DNA of 64,000 nucleotides from Chitinophagaceae bacterium (GTDB lineage Bacteria > Bacteroidota > Bacteroidia > Chitinophagales > Chitinophagaceae): NCBI GenBank assembly GCA_026415715.1, contig JAOAGO010000005.1:1-64000 (forward strand), read 5' to 3'. Numbering within the stretch: the first letter of the stretch is position 1; each line of letters starts with the position of its first letter. This document shows, in pieces, positions 18,646-27,468 of the stretch. The notes under the pieces are model-generated. The model saw only the letters and a list, made by a program, of their open reading frames with translations. It was not told where the DNA came from and did no database searches. The position numbers and the translations under genes are program-made.

Positions 18646-18674
18646 TAAATTATCCTGATTGAAAAAAATAAAAA

Positions 18675-19652
18675 ATGACAACCGGCGAAAATGCAAAACC
18701 TTTCAGTAACAGAATTACTCGATTATTCGGAATCAGGTATCCCATTATACAGGCCGGAATGATCTGGGCCAGCGGCTGGCGTCTGGCCAGTGCGGTAAGT
18801 AATGCAGGAGGGCTGGGACTGATTGGAAGCGGCTCCATGTATCCAGACATTTTAAGAGAACATATCAGAAAATGCAAAGCGGCCACCTCAAAACCTTTTG
18901 GTGTAAATGTGCCACTATTGTATCCCGACATTGATAAACACATGCAGATTATTCTGGAGGAAGGAGTAAAAATTGTATTTACCTCGGCAGGAAATCCGAA
19001 AATCTGGACATCCCTTCTTAAAGAAAAAGGAATAACGGTAGTGCATGTGGTAAGTTCCACAAAGTTTGCCAGAAAAGCGGAAGAAGCCGGTTGCGATGCG
19101 GTGGTAGCCGAAGGATTTGAAGCCGGCGGGCATAACGGACGGGAAGAAACCACCACCCTGGTTTTGGTGCCCGCCGTGGTACAGGCTGTGAATATTCCCG
19201 TAATTGCTGCCGGCGGAATTGTAAACGGAAGACAAATGCTGGCCGCCATGGTGCTGGGAGCCGAAGGAGTACAAATGGGAACCCGGTTTGTAGCCAGTGA
19301 AGAAGCATCCTCGCATCCCCATTTTAAAAAAGCCGTCGTAAACCTGGAAGAAGGCGGAACGATACTGACGTTAAAACGACTAACTCCCGTTCGGTTAATT
19401 AAAAATAAGTTTTATCAGCAGGTAGAAGAGGCTGAACAACGAGGCGCTACCCCGGAAGAATTGACAGCTTTGCTGGGCCGTTCCAGAGCCAAAAAAGGAA
19501 TGTTTGAAGGAGATCTTGATGAAGGCGAACTGGAAATCGGACAGGCAGCTTCTTTAGTGCGTGACATTTTACCCGCCGGTGAAATTGTAAAAAATATCTG
19601 GAATGAGTTTACCGATGCTTTACGGCATCCGCTTCGCGAAAACGAAGTGTAA
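18675..19652 (+). CDS. Nitronate monooxygenase / FabK-like FMN oxidoreductase
   Basis: A 325-residue TIM-barrel flavoprotein of the nitronate monooxygenase (2-nitropropane dioxygenase) family. Visible family motifs include PIIQAGM (N-terminus), SNAGGLGLIG, the catalytic-region EGFEAGGHNG around residues 149-158, and IPVIAAGGI and GAEGVQMGTRF for FMN phosphate binding. Members either oxidise alkyl nitronates or, as FabK, reduce enoyl-ACP; the HNG motif with histidine is shared by both. The window has no fatty-acid synthesis genes, so the substrate stays open. Cytoplasmic, no signal peptide. Confidence 0.82.
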   Translation: MTTGENAKPFSNRITRLFGIRYPIIQAGMIWASGWRLASAVSNAGGLGLIGSGSMYPDILREHIRKCKAATSKPFGVNVPLLYPDIDKHMQIILEEGVKIVFTSAGNPKIWTSLLKEKGITVVHVVSSTKFARKAEEAGCDAVVAEGFEAGGHNGREETTTLVLVPAVVQAVNIPVIAAGGIVNGRQMLAAMVLGAEGVQMGTRFVASEEASSHPHFKKAVVNLEEGGTILTLKRLTPVRLIKNKFYQQVEEAEQRGATPEELTALLGRSRAKKGMFEGDLDEGELEIGQAASLVRDILPAGEIVKNIWNEFTDALRHPLRENEV

Positions 19653-19669
19653 CGTAATTAAACCTGCGG

Positions 19670-19695
19670 GCAATTTTTTGAATACGGAAAATTGC
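19670..19695. terminator. A/T-rich hairpin between convergent genes
   Basis: GCAATTTT (19670-19677) pairs with AAAATTGC (19688-19695) over a ten-base loop, 18 bases after the flavoprotein stop and facing the ABC permease. There is no long T-run, so terminator function is only plausible. Confidence 0.3.
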
Positions 19696-19808
19696 GTTAT
19701 TCATCCACTCATTTCTATATAAAACGAACAGAACGATTTGTTCATCAACTTTCTGAGATTTTTAAATCACACTATTTTATTTTTTAAATTCTTTTGATTC
19801 AACTCCGG

Positions 19809-21089
19809 TTAATCATTCCGGAATGCCCACCGGAGCATTTCTTTCCACGTTACTTTTTTGCCATACATCAAAATTCCGGTACGGTAAATTTTAGCTGCAA
19901 TCCAGGTGGTAATAACAAAACAAGCTACTAAGGCTACCATACTGGCTATCAGTTGCCACCAGGGAACGGTACCGGGTACGCCATAAGGAATTCTGGCCAT
20001 CATAACTATGGGCGAACTGAACGGAATAATGCTGGCCCAGACAGCTAATGGGGAAGAAGGGTCATTTACGGCAGCTGTCATAACCAGAATGGATAATACC
20101 ACAAGCATGGTTACCGGAAAGCTGAGCGTCTGGGCTTCGCGGATATCTTCATTTATGGCGCTTCCGATAGCCCCGTATATGGAGGCATAAAAGAAAAAGC
20201 CCCCTATAAAATAAAACAGAAAACAAAAGAGGATAAGAGGTATGTTGATGCCTGAAAATACTTCCTGCACGCTTCCTACAATCTGCGTAACGGAACTGTC
20301 TGCCGATTTTCCGAAAACAGAGGATAGATTGTAGATCAAAAAAATAAAAACGATCCAAAGAATAAACTGTGTGAGGGCTACCAATCCGATTCCCAGTATT
20401 TTTCCCAACATCATTTCAAAAGGTTTCACGGATGACACAATCACTTCGGCAATGCGGTTGGTTTTTTCTTCCATAATGCCCATCATTACCATTGACCCGT
20501 AAACCAAAATGACGAGATACATGAGAAGTCCGGCAATTAAGCCGATGGCATTCGCAATGCGAGAATCCTGTTGCCTGTCGGTCTCATTCAGGGTTTTTAG
20601 CTGAATTTTGTTTCCGGCCAGAATGGAAATCAGGCCCGGGTCTATGCCATGTTTTATATTTTTAATTTCATCCCAGATGCTGTTGAGTTTGGCTTCAATC
20701 AGCTCCTGTGTGTTTATTCCGTACGATTTCCGGGTTTTCATGGTAAGAGGATTTTCAGTAACCCTTTCCCAATCTAATTTCGCTATATGAATAAACGCAT
20801 CGTAACCTTCGCGGGAATAATTGAATGTATCGGGACCGGCCACCCGTACCAATTTAAATGTGGACGAAGGGTCCAGCAGATTATAACGTTTAATAAGCGA
20901 GTCATTCAGCAATCCTGTTTCATCGGCAATGGCAACGGTGAGATGTGTTTTAGAGCGTTCTGCAATGAAACCGGCCCCGAAAACCAGCAAAAGATATAAA
21001 ACAGGGAAAAGCAACGTGCCGATAATGAATGTTTTTTTGCGTACCCGGCTTAAATATTCCCGTTGAATAATCAGTAATATTTTTTGCAT
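19809..21089 (-). CDS. ABC-2 type exporter permease (NatB-like)
   Basis: The 426-residue protein is the membrane half of an ABC exporter. It has one N-terminal span (about 20-42), a large extracytoplasmic loop of about 140 residues, and five to six further spans from about residue 185, the layout of the NatB / YhaP group. The motif MMGIMEEKTNRIAEVIVSSVKP is typical of this permease class. It follows the ATPase gene on the same strand with a 12-base gap, so the two form one operon and one transporter. Substrate is unknown; NatAB exports sodium in Bacillus, but that cannot be carried over. Confidence 0.87.
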   Translation of the reverse strand: MQKILLIIQREYLSRVRKKTFIIGTLLFPVLYLLLVFGAGFIAERSKTHLTVAIADETGLLNDSLIKRYNLLDPSSTFKLVRVAGPDTFNYSREGYDAFIHIAKLDWERVTENPLTMKTRKSYGINTQELIEAKLNSIWDEIKNIKHGIDPGLISILAGNKIQLKTLNETDRQQDSRIANAIGLIAGLLMYLVILVYGSMVMMGIMEEKTNRIAEVIVSSVKPFEMMLGKILGIGLVALTQFILWIVFIFLIYNLSSVFGKSADSSVTQIVGSVQEVFSGINIPLILFCFLFYFIGGFFFYASIYGAIGSAINEDIREAQTLSFPVTMLVVLSILVMTAAVNDPSSPLAVWASIIPFSSPIVMMARIPYGVPGTVPWWQLIASMVALVACFVITTWIAAKIYRTGILMYGKKVTWKEMLRWAFRND

Positions 21090-21101
21090 CGTAATGCGGT
21101 T

Positions 21102-22034
21102 TTAATTCAATTGTTCAAAGGCACGGCTTGGTGAAGTACCTTCCACTAATTTTATGAAAATATCATTGAGCGAAGGAAGTAATTCCTGAAATGAATGGAT
21201 CTCAAATCCCCGCTGAATCAGATACTGCAACACATCGTTCGGCGTTTTTCCGTCGAGTATCTGAATCACCTGCTTTCCGTTTTTTTGTCCCATAATCCGG
21301 AAAGGCAAATAATCCGAGGCATCTGAAAAAGGCCTGTCAACACCGACACTGAAAAGATTTTCTTTAAATTGTTTTTTGATTTCCTGTACATTGCCGTCAA
21401 GAATTTTTTTTCCTTTATTAACCAGTATGATATGATCGCATATTTCTTCTACCTGCTCCATACGGTGTGTACTGAATATGACAGTAGCACCCTCATGGGC
21501 CAGCCGGAAAATTTCATCCTTAATTAAATTGGTATTGACAGGGTCTAATCCGCTGAACGGCTCATCCAGAATAATGAGTTTGGGCTCGTGCAACACCGTA
21601 GTTACAAATTGCAGTTTCTGGCTCATTCCTTTGGATAAATCTTCTACTTTTTTGTTCCACCAGCTTTGCATTTCAAATTTTTCAAACCATTTTTTCGTTT
21701 TATTGAGTGCTTCGCTTCGGCTAAGTCCTTTAAGCCTCGCCAGATACAACGCCTGCTCGCCGATTTTCATTTTTTTATATAAACCTCTCTCTTCCGGCAT
21801 GTAGCCAATCTTCTTCACATCTTCACGTACGTTAAATTTTCTGCCATCAAAAAAAATCCGGCCTTCATCAGGAAAAAAAATTCCGGTAATCATGCGAATC
21901 AAAGTCGTTTTTCCGGCCCCGTTAGGCCCTAATAAGCCAAAAATGCTCCCTTGATGTACCGATAAACTGATATCATCTACTGCTTTTTGGGATGTGAAAT
22001 ACTTCTTTACATTTTCAATGCGGAGAATTTCCAT
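21102..22034 (-). CDS. ABC transporter ATP-binding protein (NatA-like)
   Basis: A 310-residue cytoplasmic ATPase powering the neighbouring permease. Walker A is GLLGPNGAGKTT (about 33-44), the signature motif reads LSKGMSQKL rather than the canonical LSGGQ, followed by Walker B LIILDEPFSGLDP and the switch histidine in STHRM. Residues 220-310 form the C-terminal extension (DUF4162-like) common in drug- and sodium-export ATPases. First gene of a two-gene operon. Confidence 0.92.
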   Translation of the reverse strand: MEILRIENVKKYFTSQKAVDDISLSVHQGSIFGLLGPNGAGKTTLIRMITGIFFPDEGRIFFDGRKFNVREDVKKIGYMPEERGLYKKMKIGEQALYLARLKGLSRSEALNKTKKWFEKFEMQSWWNKKVEDLSKGMSQKLQFVTTVLHEPKLIILDEPFSGLDPVNTNLIKDEIFRLAHEGATVIFSTHRMEQVEEICDHIILVNKGKKILDGNVQEIKKQFKENLFSVGVDRPFSDASDYLPFRIMGQKNGKQVIQILDGKTPNDVLQYLIQRGFEIHSFQELLPSLNDIFIKLVEGTSPSRAFEQLN

Positions 22035-22169
22035 GGCCGGGTTTTAATCTTAAGTAAAATTATGTTTTCTGCTTAAAATTCATGCTAATAAGTTATTAAT
22101 TATTCCCTAATAGGAAATTTTGTTTTACAAAATTCAAACCTTTAAATTATGTTGAATTGGTATTAATAA

Positions 22170-22197
22170 GTATAAAAAAATCCTGATTTTTTTATAC
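22170..22197. repeat. Perfect 13-base A/T palindrome with two-base loop
   Basis: GTATAAAAAAATC (22170-22182), CT, GATTTTTTTATAC (22185-22197). It lies in the 267-base gap between the start of the ABC ATPase gene and the 3' end of the flavoprotein gene downstream on the same strand reading order. Such a tight cruciform could terminate, pause or bind a protein; nothing else is seen in this gap. Confidence 0.4.
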
Positions 22198-22301
22198 CGG
22201 AATAAAAAACGGGAAACTGCTGAACAAAGATAATTTTTCAATAAACAAAACGCATCTCACAAAATTCCATAGGCTGATAATAACATGAATAACATATTTA
22301 T

Positions 22302-23867
22302 TTAAAATTTACCCAAAACAACCGCAATTTGTTCGGCAATTTTTTCTCCGTCCATGGCTGCGCTTACAATACCTCCGGCATAACCGGCTCCTTCTCCGCA
22401 AGGATATAAATTACAAACCTGTGGGTGGTGGAGTCTTTTTTCATCCCGGGGAATTCTGACAGGCGAAGAAGTTCGGGATTCGGTTGCCACAATAATAGCT
22501 TCCCGCGTATAATAACCTTTCATTTTCTTTTCGGTTTGCCTTATGGCTTGCTTTAGAATGTTTGAGATATGGGAGGGAAATATTTCCTGAATGTTTGCAG
22601 GATTAATACCGGGTATGTAGGAGCAGTCAGGCAAAGAAGAAGAAAATCTGTTTTCACAAAAATCGATAATACGCTGAGCCGGAGCGACAAAATTTCCGCC
22701 GCCGGCTTCATAAGCCTTTTTTTCTACCGACTGCTGAAATAACATGCCGGCCAAGGGACCGGCGTTTTTAAAATCTTTCCAGTCTTTTTCAGAAATTTCA
22801 GTTACCAAACCACTGTTGGCGAATGGATTGTTTCTTTTGGACGGGCTCCAGCCGTTAACTACCAATTCACCAGGTGAGGTGGAAGCAGGCGCAATAATAC
22901 CCCCCGGGCACATGCAAAACGAAAATGCGCCTCTTCCGGATATCTGATGGGAAAAATTGTAATACGCCGGCGGGAGATAAGGCCCCCGCACAGCACAATG
23001 AAACTGGATGGAATCTATCAGGCTTTGCGGGTGTTCCACTCTTACTCCAAGGGCAAAGGGTTTCGCAAACAGAGAAATATTTTTCTGAAACAGGAGGGAA
23101 AAAATATCTCTGGCCGAATGCCCTGTGGCCAGAATCACTGCGTCAAATTCTTCAAAAACGCCATTGGAAGTATAAACTTTAGTTATACGGTTGTTTTTAA
23201 TTTCAAAGTCCACCGCCTTGTGTTCAAAATGAAATTCTCCGCCGTAAGCGCAAATCGTATTTCTGATTTCCGTAATAATTTGAGGCAGTTTATTTGTTCC
23301 AATGTGAGGACGGGATTCATATAAGATATTTTTTTCAGCACCGAAATGAACAAGCAGGTGGAGAATGCGATTTACATCGCCGCGCTTGACGCTTCGTGTA
23401 TAGAGTTTGCCGTCGCTGTAGGTTCCCGCCCCGCCTTCACCAAAGCAATAGTTGCTTTCCGGATTAAGTATGCCATGCTTGTTTAAGGCGGCCAGGTCTC
23501 TTCTTCGGCTTCTTACGTCTTTTCCTCTTTCCAGTATAACCGGTTTGATTCCGTTTTCCATCAGTTTCAAAGCGGCAAAAAGACCGGCCGGCCCTGCTCC
23601 GATGATGATTACCTTGCGTTTTGCTGCAGACACATGCTGAAACTGAAAAAATCTGGTCGGAAGTTCCTGATAGGGCTCATCAATAAAGGCGTTTACCTTA
23701 AATAAAAACCGCGGGATTTTTCCCCGTGCATCCAACGACTTTTTTATAATTTGAAAACCTGATATTTTTTCAGGTATTATGCCAGCTGCATCGGCAACTC
23801 GGTTTTTAATCAGGTGTTGAGAGGCCGCTTCTTCCGGCGTAAGCAAAAGGCTTAATTTTTTTTGCAT
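22302..23867 (-). CDS. FAD-dependent dehydrogenase of the COG2509 type
   Basis: The 521-residue protein has an N-terminal region of about 85 residues and then a dinucleotide fold (KVIIIGAGPAGLFAALKL, about 85-102, with ERGKDVRSR after it) for FAD. Further motifs include CFGEGGAGTYSDGKLYTR and the C-terminal CNLYPCGEGAGYAGGIVSAAMDG, both characteristic of the uncharacterised FAD dehydrogenases COG2509. Cytoplasmic and soluble by composition. Substrate unknown; these are often annotated generically as NAD(P)/FAD-dependent oxidoreductases. Divergent from the 5'-nucleotidase pair. Confidence 0.85.
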   Translation of the reverse strand: MQKKLSLLLTPEEAASQHLIKNRVADAAGIIPEKISGFQIIKKSLDARGKIPRFLFKVNAFIDEPYQELPTRFFQFQHVSAAKRKVIIIGAGPAGLFAALKLMENGIKPVILERGKDVRSRRRDLAALNKHGILNPESNYCFGEGGAGTYSDGKLYTRSVKRGDVNRILHLLVHFGAEKNILYESRPHIGTNKLPQIITEIRNTICAYGGEFHFEHKAVDFEIKNNRITKVYTSNGVFEEFDAVILATGHSARDIFSLLFQKNISLFAKPFALGVRVEHPQSLIDSIQFHCAVRGPYLPPAYYNFSHQISGRGAFSFCMCPGGIIAPASTSPGELVVNGWSPSKRNNPFANSGLVTEISEKDWKDFKNAGPLAGMLFQQSVEKKAYEAGGGNFVAPAQRIIDFCENRFSSSLPDCSYIPGINPANIQEIFPSHISNILKQAIRQTEKKMKGYYTREAIIVATESRTSSPVRIPRDEKRLHHPQVCNLYPCGEGAGYAGGIVSAAMDGEKIAEQIAVVLGKF

Positions 23868-23975
23868 TGGTCAGGTATTTTTCCTGAAACATCGAAAAAC
23901 CATCGGGAAATGCTGACAAATATTTTTTGTTTTTTTATTTTGACCAAAATAAATTAATTTCCCTCTTGATCCGCC

Positions 23976-24755
23976 ATGAAAGATTTCCTCCTGAAAATAA
24001 GATGTTTTTTACTCTTGAGTCTGTTTTTTTTCTCCGCCTGCCGGACTCAGTATGTTTTACAATCGGTTCAATATAAAAATTACAGAATAAACCGTGAAGT
24101 ACCGGTTTCCGATACAACCCGTTTTTCATTTCTGAATCCTTATCGAGACAGTCTCGCCAACATCATGAATCAGATTATAGGCTATGCCGATATGACGCTT
24201 GAAAAGCAACAACCTGAAGGCACGCTGGGAAATTTTATGGCAGATGCTTATCTGACGATGGCAAAAGATAAATATCAAACTCATGTGGATGCCGCCTTTA
24301 TGAATTACGGAGGAATTCGCCTTACGCAACTCCCTGCAGGGCCGGTAACCCTCGGAAAAATTTACGAACTCATGCCATTTGACAATGTATTAATTCTTCA
24401 AAAGGTAAAAGGCGAAGTGTTGCAGCAGTTTCTGGATCTGATAGCTTCTCGTGGCGGATGGCCAGTTTCCGGCTTAACCATGCAAATACAGAAAGAAGAA
24501 CCCGGAAAATCTGATTACAAAGCCGTGAATGTGAAAATTCAGGGTAAACCTCTGAACCCGGATGCGGAATATATCATTGCCAATTCAGACTACATAGCCA
24601 ACGGAGGAGACAATGCAGAAATGCTGCGGTCTATTCCTCAGATCAGTAACGGATACCTGATGCGGGATGCTCTGGTGGATTATATAAAAAAATTAAAATC
24701 GGAAGGGAAAAACATACGTGTCACATTGGAAAACCGGGTAAGCTATGTTAAATAG
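23976..24755 (+). CDS. Lipoprotein with 5'-nucleotidase C-terminal domain
   Basis: The 259-residue protein starts with a lipoprotein signal (LLSLFFFSACRTQ), so it should be fixed to a membrane by its cysteine. The rest matches the 5_nucleotid_C domain that binds the nucleotide base in UshA-type enzymes: EGTLGNFMADAYL, NYGGIR, LPAGPVTLGKIYELMPFDN and the late motif YIIANSDYIANGGDN. The metal-binding catalytic domain is missing here and is encoded by the next gene, whose start overlaps this stop by 11 bases. Together they look like a two-polypeptide 5'-nucleotidase with reversed gene order. Confidence 0.85.
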   Translation: MKDFLLKIRCFLLLSLFFFSACRTQYVLQSVQYKNYRINREVPVSDTTRFSFLNPYRDSLANIMNQIIGYADMTLEKQQPEGTLGNFMADAYLTMAKDKYQTHVDAAFMNYGGIRLTQLPAGPVTLGKIYELMPFDNVLILQKVKGEVLQQFLDLIASRGGWPVSGLTMQIQKEEPGKSDYKAVNVKIQGKPLNPDAEYIIANSDYIANGGDNAEMLRSIPQISNGYLMRDALVDYIKKLKSEGKNIRVTLENRVSYVK

Positions 24756-25683
24756 AAGAACGTTTATCAAAGAATTATCCTTTGCCACAGGCGCCCTGTG
24801 CCTGCAGCATCATTTCCAGGAATTATATTCAGACTATTTGTCGGTTGAAAAACTGGTGATTTTACATACCAATGATACACACAGTCGTTTGGATCCTTTT
24901 CCGATGGACGGAGGCAGAAATCAGGGACTGGGAGGTGTAGCAGCCCGTGCGGCACTGATTGAAAAAATAAGAGCGGAAGAACCGAATGTGCTGCTGCTGG
25001 ATGCCGGCGATATATTTCAGGGTACTCCCTATTTCAACATTTATAAAGGAGAACCTGAATTAAAAGCCATGTCGGCCATGCAGTACGATGCCTGCACCCT
25101 GGGAAATCATGATTTTGACGGCGGCATTGATAATCTGGCTTATCAGCTATCAAAACATGCCCGTTTTTCTGTGCTGGTGGCCAATTATGATTTTTCCGGA
25201 ACCCCAATGGAATACAAAACAAGACCTTATCAGATTTTCAAAAAAGGAAAACTCAAAATCGGCATATTCGGAATCGGTATTGAACCCAAGGGATTAATTC
25301 CGGAAAATCTGTTTGGAAATACCCGCTATCTTGAACCGATTCAAATTTCCAACGAAATGGCCTACCGGTTGCGAAAAAAAGAAAATTGCGATCTCATTAT
25401 ATGCCTTTCTCATTTAGGATATCGTTATCAGGACAATAAAATATCAGATGAAGTTCTGGCAAGGGAAACGGAAAATATAGATGTCATTATCGGAGGGCAC
25501 ACGCATACGTTCATGGATGAACCGCAGAAACTGAAAAATAAAAAAGGTCAGGATGTAATTATCAATCAGGTAGGCTGGGCCGGTATCATTTTAGGGCGAA
25601 TGGATTTTGAATTCAACAAAATTTCAGGAAAAAAATTAGTGAAAAATCAGAATTTGAGTGTTTCACAAAAAACAGGTCTGTAA
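24745..25683 (+). CDS. Metallophosphatase domain of split 5'-nucleotidase (Tat signal)
   Basis: The 312-residue protein carries the calcineurin-like catalytic domain of UshA-type nucleotidases. The metal ligands are visible as HTNDTHS, LLDAGDIFQG, LGNHDFD and GGHTHTF. The N-terminus MLNRRTFIKELSFATGALCL resembles a twin-arginine signal, suggesting export in folded, metal-loaded form. It lacks the substrate-binding C-terminal domain, which the overlapping upstream gene provides. Expected reaction: hydrolysis of nucleotide or related phosphate esters outside the inner membrane. Translational coupling through the 11-base overlap is likely. Confidence 0.87.
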   Translation: MLNRRTFIKELSFATGALCLQHHFQELYSDYLSVEKLVILHTNDTHSRLDPFPMDGGRNQGLGGVAARAALIEKIRAEEPNVLLLDAGDIFQGTPYFNIYKGEPELKAMSAMQYDACTLGNHDFDGGIDNLAYQLSKHARFSVLVANYDFSGTPMEYKTRPYQIFKKGKLKIGIFGIGIEPKGLIPENLFGNTRYLEPIQISNEMAYRLRKKENCDLIICLSHLGYRYQDNKISDEVLARETENIDVIIGGHTHTFMDEPQKLKNKKGQDVIINQVGWAGIILGRMDFEFNKISGKKLVKNQNLSVSQKTGL

Positions 25684-25723
25684 AAATTTTTTTTTAAAAA
25701 AGTTTTTTTGATATTCGCCCTCC

Positions 25724-25768
25724 TGTCCAAATTTTTTTTTTCATACACGCAAAAAAAAATTTTGGACA
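25724..25768. promoter_or_regulatory. 18-base inverted repeat upstream of dnaA
   Basis: TGTCCAAA plus ten T (25724-25741) and nine A plus TTTTGGACA (25751-25768) form arms that differ at one base, around the loop CATACACGC. The element lies about 60 bases before the dnaA start and right after the nucleotidase gene. It could be a terminator for that gene (T-run in each direction) or a control site for dnaA. Confidence 0.5.
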
Positions 25769-25780
25769 AAAATTTTTTGA

Positions 25781-25803
25781 GTTTACATTTTTATTTTGTA
25801 AAC
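25781..25803. promoter_or_regulatory. GTTTACA-N9-TGTAAAC dyad before dnaA
   Basis: A perfect seven-base inverted repeat with a nine-base A/T spacer, ending 21 bases before the dnaA ATG. Its position suggests an operator or promoter element. It does not match the DnaA box TTATCCACA. Confidence 0.45.
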
Positions 25804-25824
25804 CTGAAAAAACTGCTGAGATAG

Positions 25825-27261
25825 ATGATGGATAAGAATGCCGAAAAAGTTTGGAACAACTGTTTAAAAATTATTAAAGATATAGTAGAGTGGCAACATT
25901 ATAAAACCTGGTTTGAACCAATAAAACCGGTTTCTCTAAAAAGTAATGTTTTGGTGATTCAGGTTCCCAGTCAGTTCTTCTATGAATATCTGGAAGAGCA
26001 TTATGTGAATCTTCTTGCGAAAACACTGAAAAGAGAGTTAGGAAAAAATGCAAGGCTGGAATACAGAATTATGGTGGACAGCGGCGACGGAAAAAACAAA
26101 CCGGTGACTATGGATGTCAGCGCTCAGGGGTTTAAAACTTTTCCGGCCAATGAAATGGATTTTCCCCTGATCATCAGCACACCTGTTAAAAATCCGTTTG
26201 TTATTCCCGGGCTGAAAAAAATGCATATTGATCCTCAGCTCAACCCCACCTATACTTTCGAAAATTTTGTGGAAGGGGAATGTAACAGAGTGGCCCGAAG
26301 AGCCGGTAAAACCGTAGCCGAAAAACCCGGGGTCAGTTCATTTAATCCGCTTGTAGTTTACGGTGGTGTGGGGCTTGGAAAAACGCATCTGGCGCAAGCC
26401 ATCGGCAACGAAGTGAAACGACTGCATCCCAATAAGCTGGTGCTTTATGTAAGTTCGGAAAAATTCATCAATCAGTTTATGGATCACAGCCGGAACAATG
26501 CCATTAACGATTTTATTCACTTTTATCAGCTTATTGATGTACTTATTCTGGACGACGTACAGTTTTTTGCCAAGGCCGAAAAATCGCAGGAAGCTTTTTT
26601 TGCCATATTCAATCACCTTCATCAATCTCAAAAACAGCTGGTATTAACTTCAGATAAGCCGCCTAAAGATCTGGAAGGAGTTCAGGAGCGATTGCTCAGC
26701 CGTTTTCGCTGGGGATTAAGTGCCGACCTGCAGGCGCCGGAGTATGAAACCCGAATCGAAATTCTGGAGCGTAAAATGAAAAAAGACGGACTCGAACTTC
26801 CTAAGGAAGTAGTAAAATATATCGCGTATAATATCAACAATAATGTACGAGAGCTGGAAGGCGCCTTAATCTCCCTTCTGGCTCAATCTTCACTGAATAA
26901 AAAACAAATTGATCTGGACCTGGCGAAAAAAGTGCTTCGGAACTTTATTCGTTCATCATCAAAGGAAATCACAATTGAAACCATCCAGAAAATGGTTTGT
27001 GAATATTTCCAGGTACCGTACGATAAATTATTACAAAAAACCCGTAAAAGGGAAATTGTACAGGCCCGACAGATTACCATGTATCTGGCTAAAAACTTTA
27101 CCAAAAACTCTCTGAAAACAATCGGAGAACATTTTGGCGGAAGAGATCATACCACGGTAATTCATTCCTGCCAAACCGTAAAAGACCTGATGGATACCGA
27201 CGGAAACTTCAGGGAAAGCGTGCTTGAACTGCAGCAAAAAATTCAACTGGCCAGTATGTAG
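25825..27261 (+). CDS. dnaA: Chromosomal replication initiator protein DnaA
   Basis: DnaA binds DnaA boxes at the origin and melts DNA with ATP. The 478-residue protein has domain I (about 1-85, WNNCLKIIKDIVEWQHYKTWF), a linker, the AAA+ domain with Walker A GGVGLGKTHLAQA (about 180-192), Walker B LILDDVQFF and the arginine-finger region LLSRFRWGL, and the C-terminal helix-turn-helix with the signature GGRDHTTVIHS. Two adjacent ATG codons (25825, 25828) are both possible starts. Neighbours are not the classic dnaN/recF set, as in many Bacteroidota, and no DnaA boxes are seen upstream. Two inverted repeats precede it. Confidence 0.97.
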   Translation: MMDKNAEKVWNNCLKIIKDIVEWQHYKTWFEPIKPVSLKSNVLVIQVPSQFFYEYLEEHYVNLLAKTLKRELGKNARLEYRIMVDSGDGKNKPVTMDVSAQGFKTFPANEMDFPLIISTPVKNPFVIPGLKKMHIDPQLNPTYTFENFVEGECNRVARRAGKTVAEKPGVSSFNPLVVYGGVGLGKTHLAQAIGNEVKRLHPNKLVLYVSSEKFINQFMDHSRNNAINDFIHFYQLIDVLILDDVQFFAKAEKSQEAFFAIFNHLHQSQKQLVLTSDKPPKDLEGVQERLLSRFRWGLSADLQAPEYETRIEILERKMKKDGLELPKEVVKYIAYNINNNVRELEGALISLLAQSSLNKKQIDLDLAKKVLRNFIRSSSKEITIETIQKMVCEYFQVPYDKLLQKTRKREIVQARQITMYLAKNFTKNSLKTIGEHFGGRDHTTVIHSCQTVKDLMDTDGNFRESVLELQQKIQLASM

Positions 27262-27358
27262 TATTTGTAATATTGCCAATTCAAAATCAAAAGCTTTGGA
27301 TTTGGGAAACTGTCCGTTTCAGATTATTTTTGCAATTCTCCAAACATTCTCAATCAGA

Positions 27359-27449
27359 GGTGAGGTGGATGAGTGGCTGAAATCAGCGGTTTGCTAAACC
27401 GCCGTACGACCTAAAAGTCGTACCGAGGGTTCGAATCCCTCCCTCACCG
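27359..27449 (+). tRNA. tRNA-Ser, anticodon GCU
   Basis: The acceptor arms GGTGAGG (27359-27365) and CCTCACC (27442-27448) pair fully, followed by discriminator G. The anticodon stem GCGGT/ACCGC holds loop TTGCTAA with anticodon GCT (27393-27395), reading AGC and AGU serine codons. The long variable arm GTACGAC-CTAAAA-GTCGTAC and T-arm GAGGG-TTCGAAT-CCCTC are typical of serine tRNA. CCA is not encoded. Confidence 0.96.
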
Positions 27450-27468
27450 CATCTTTTAATTCCGGACT

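Noticed and set aside
25684-25824. Possible replication origin upstream of dnaA
   Set aside because: No TTATCCACA-like DnaA boxes are visible; only other palindromes. dnaA position alone is not enough in Bacteroidota.
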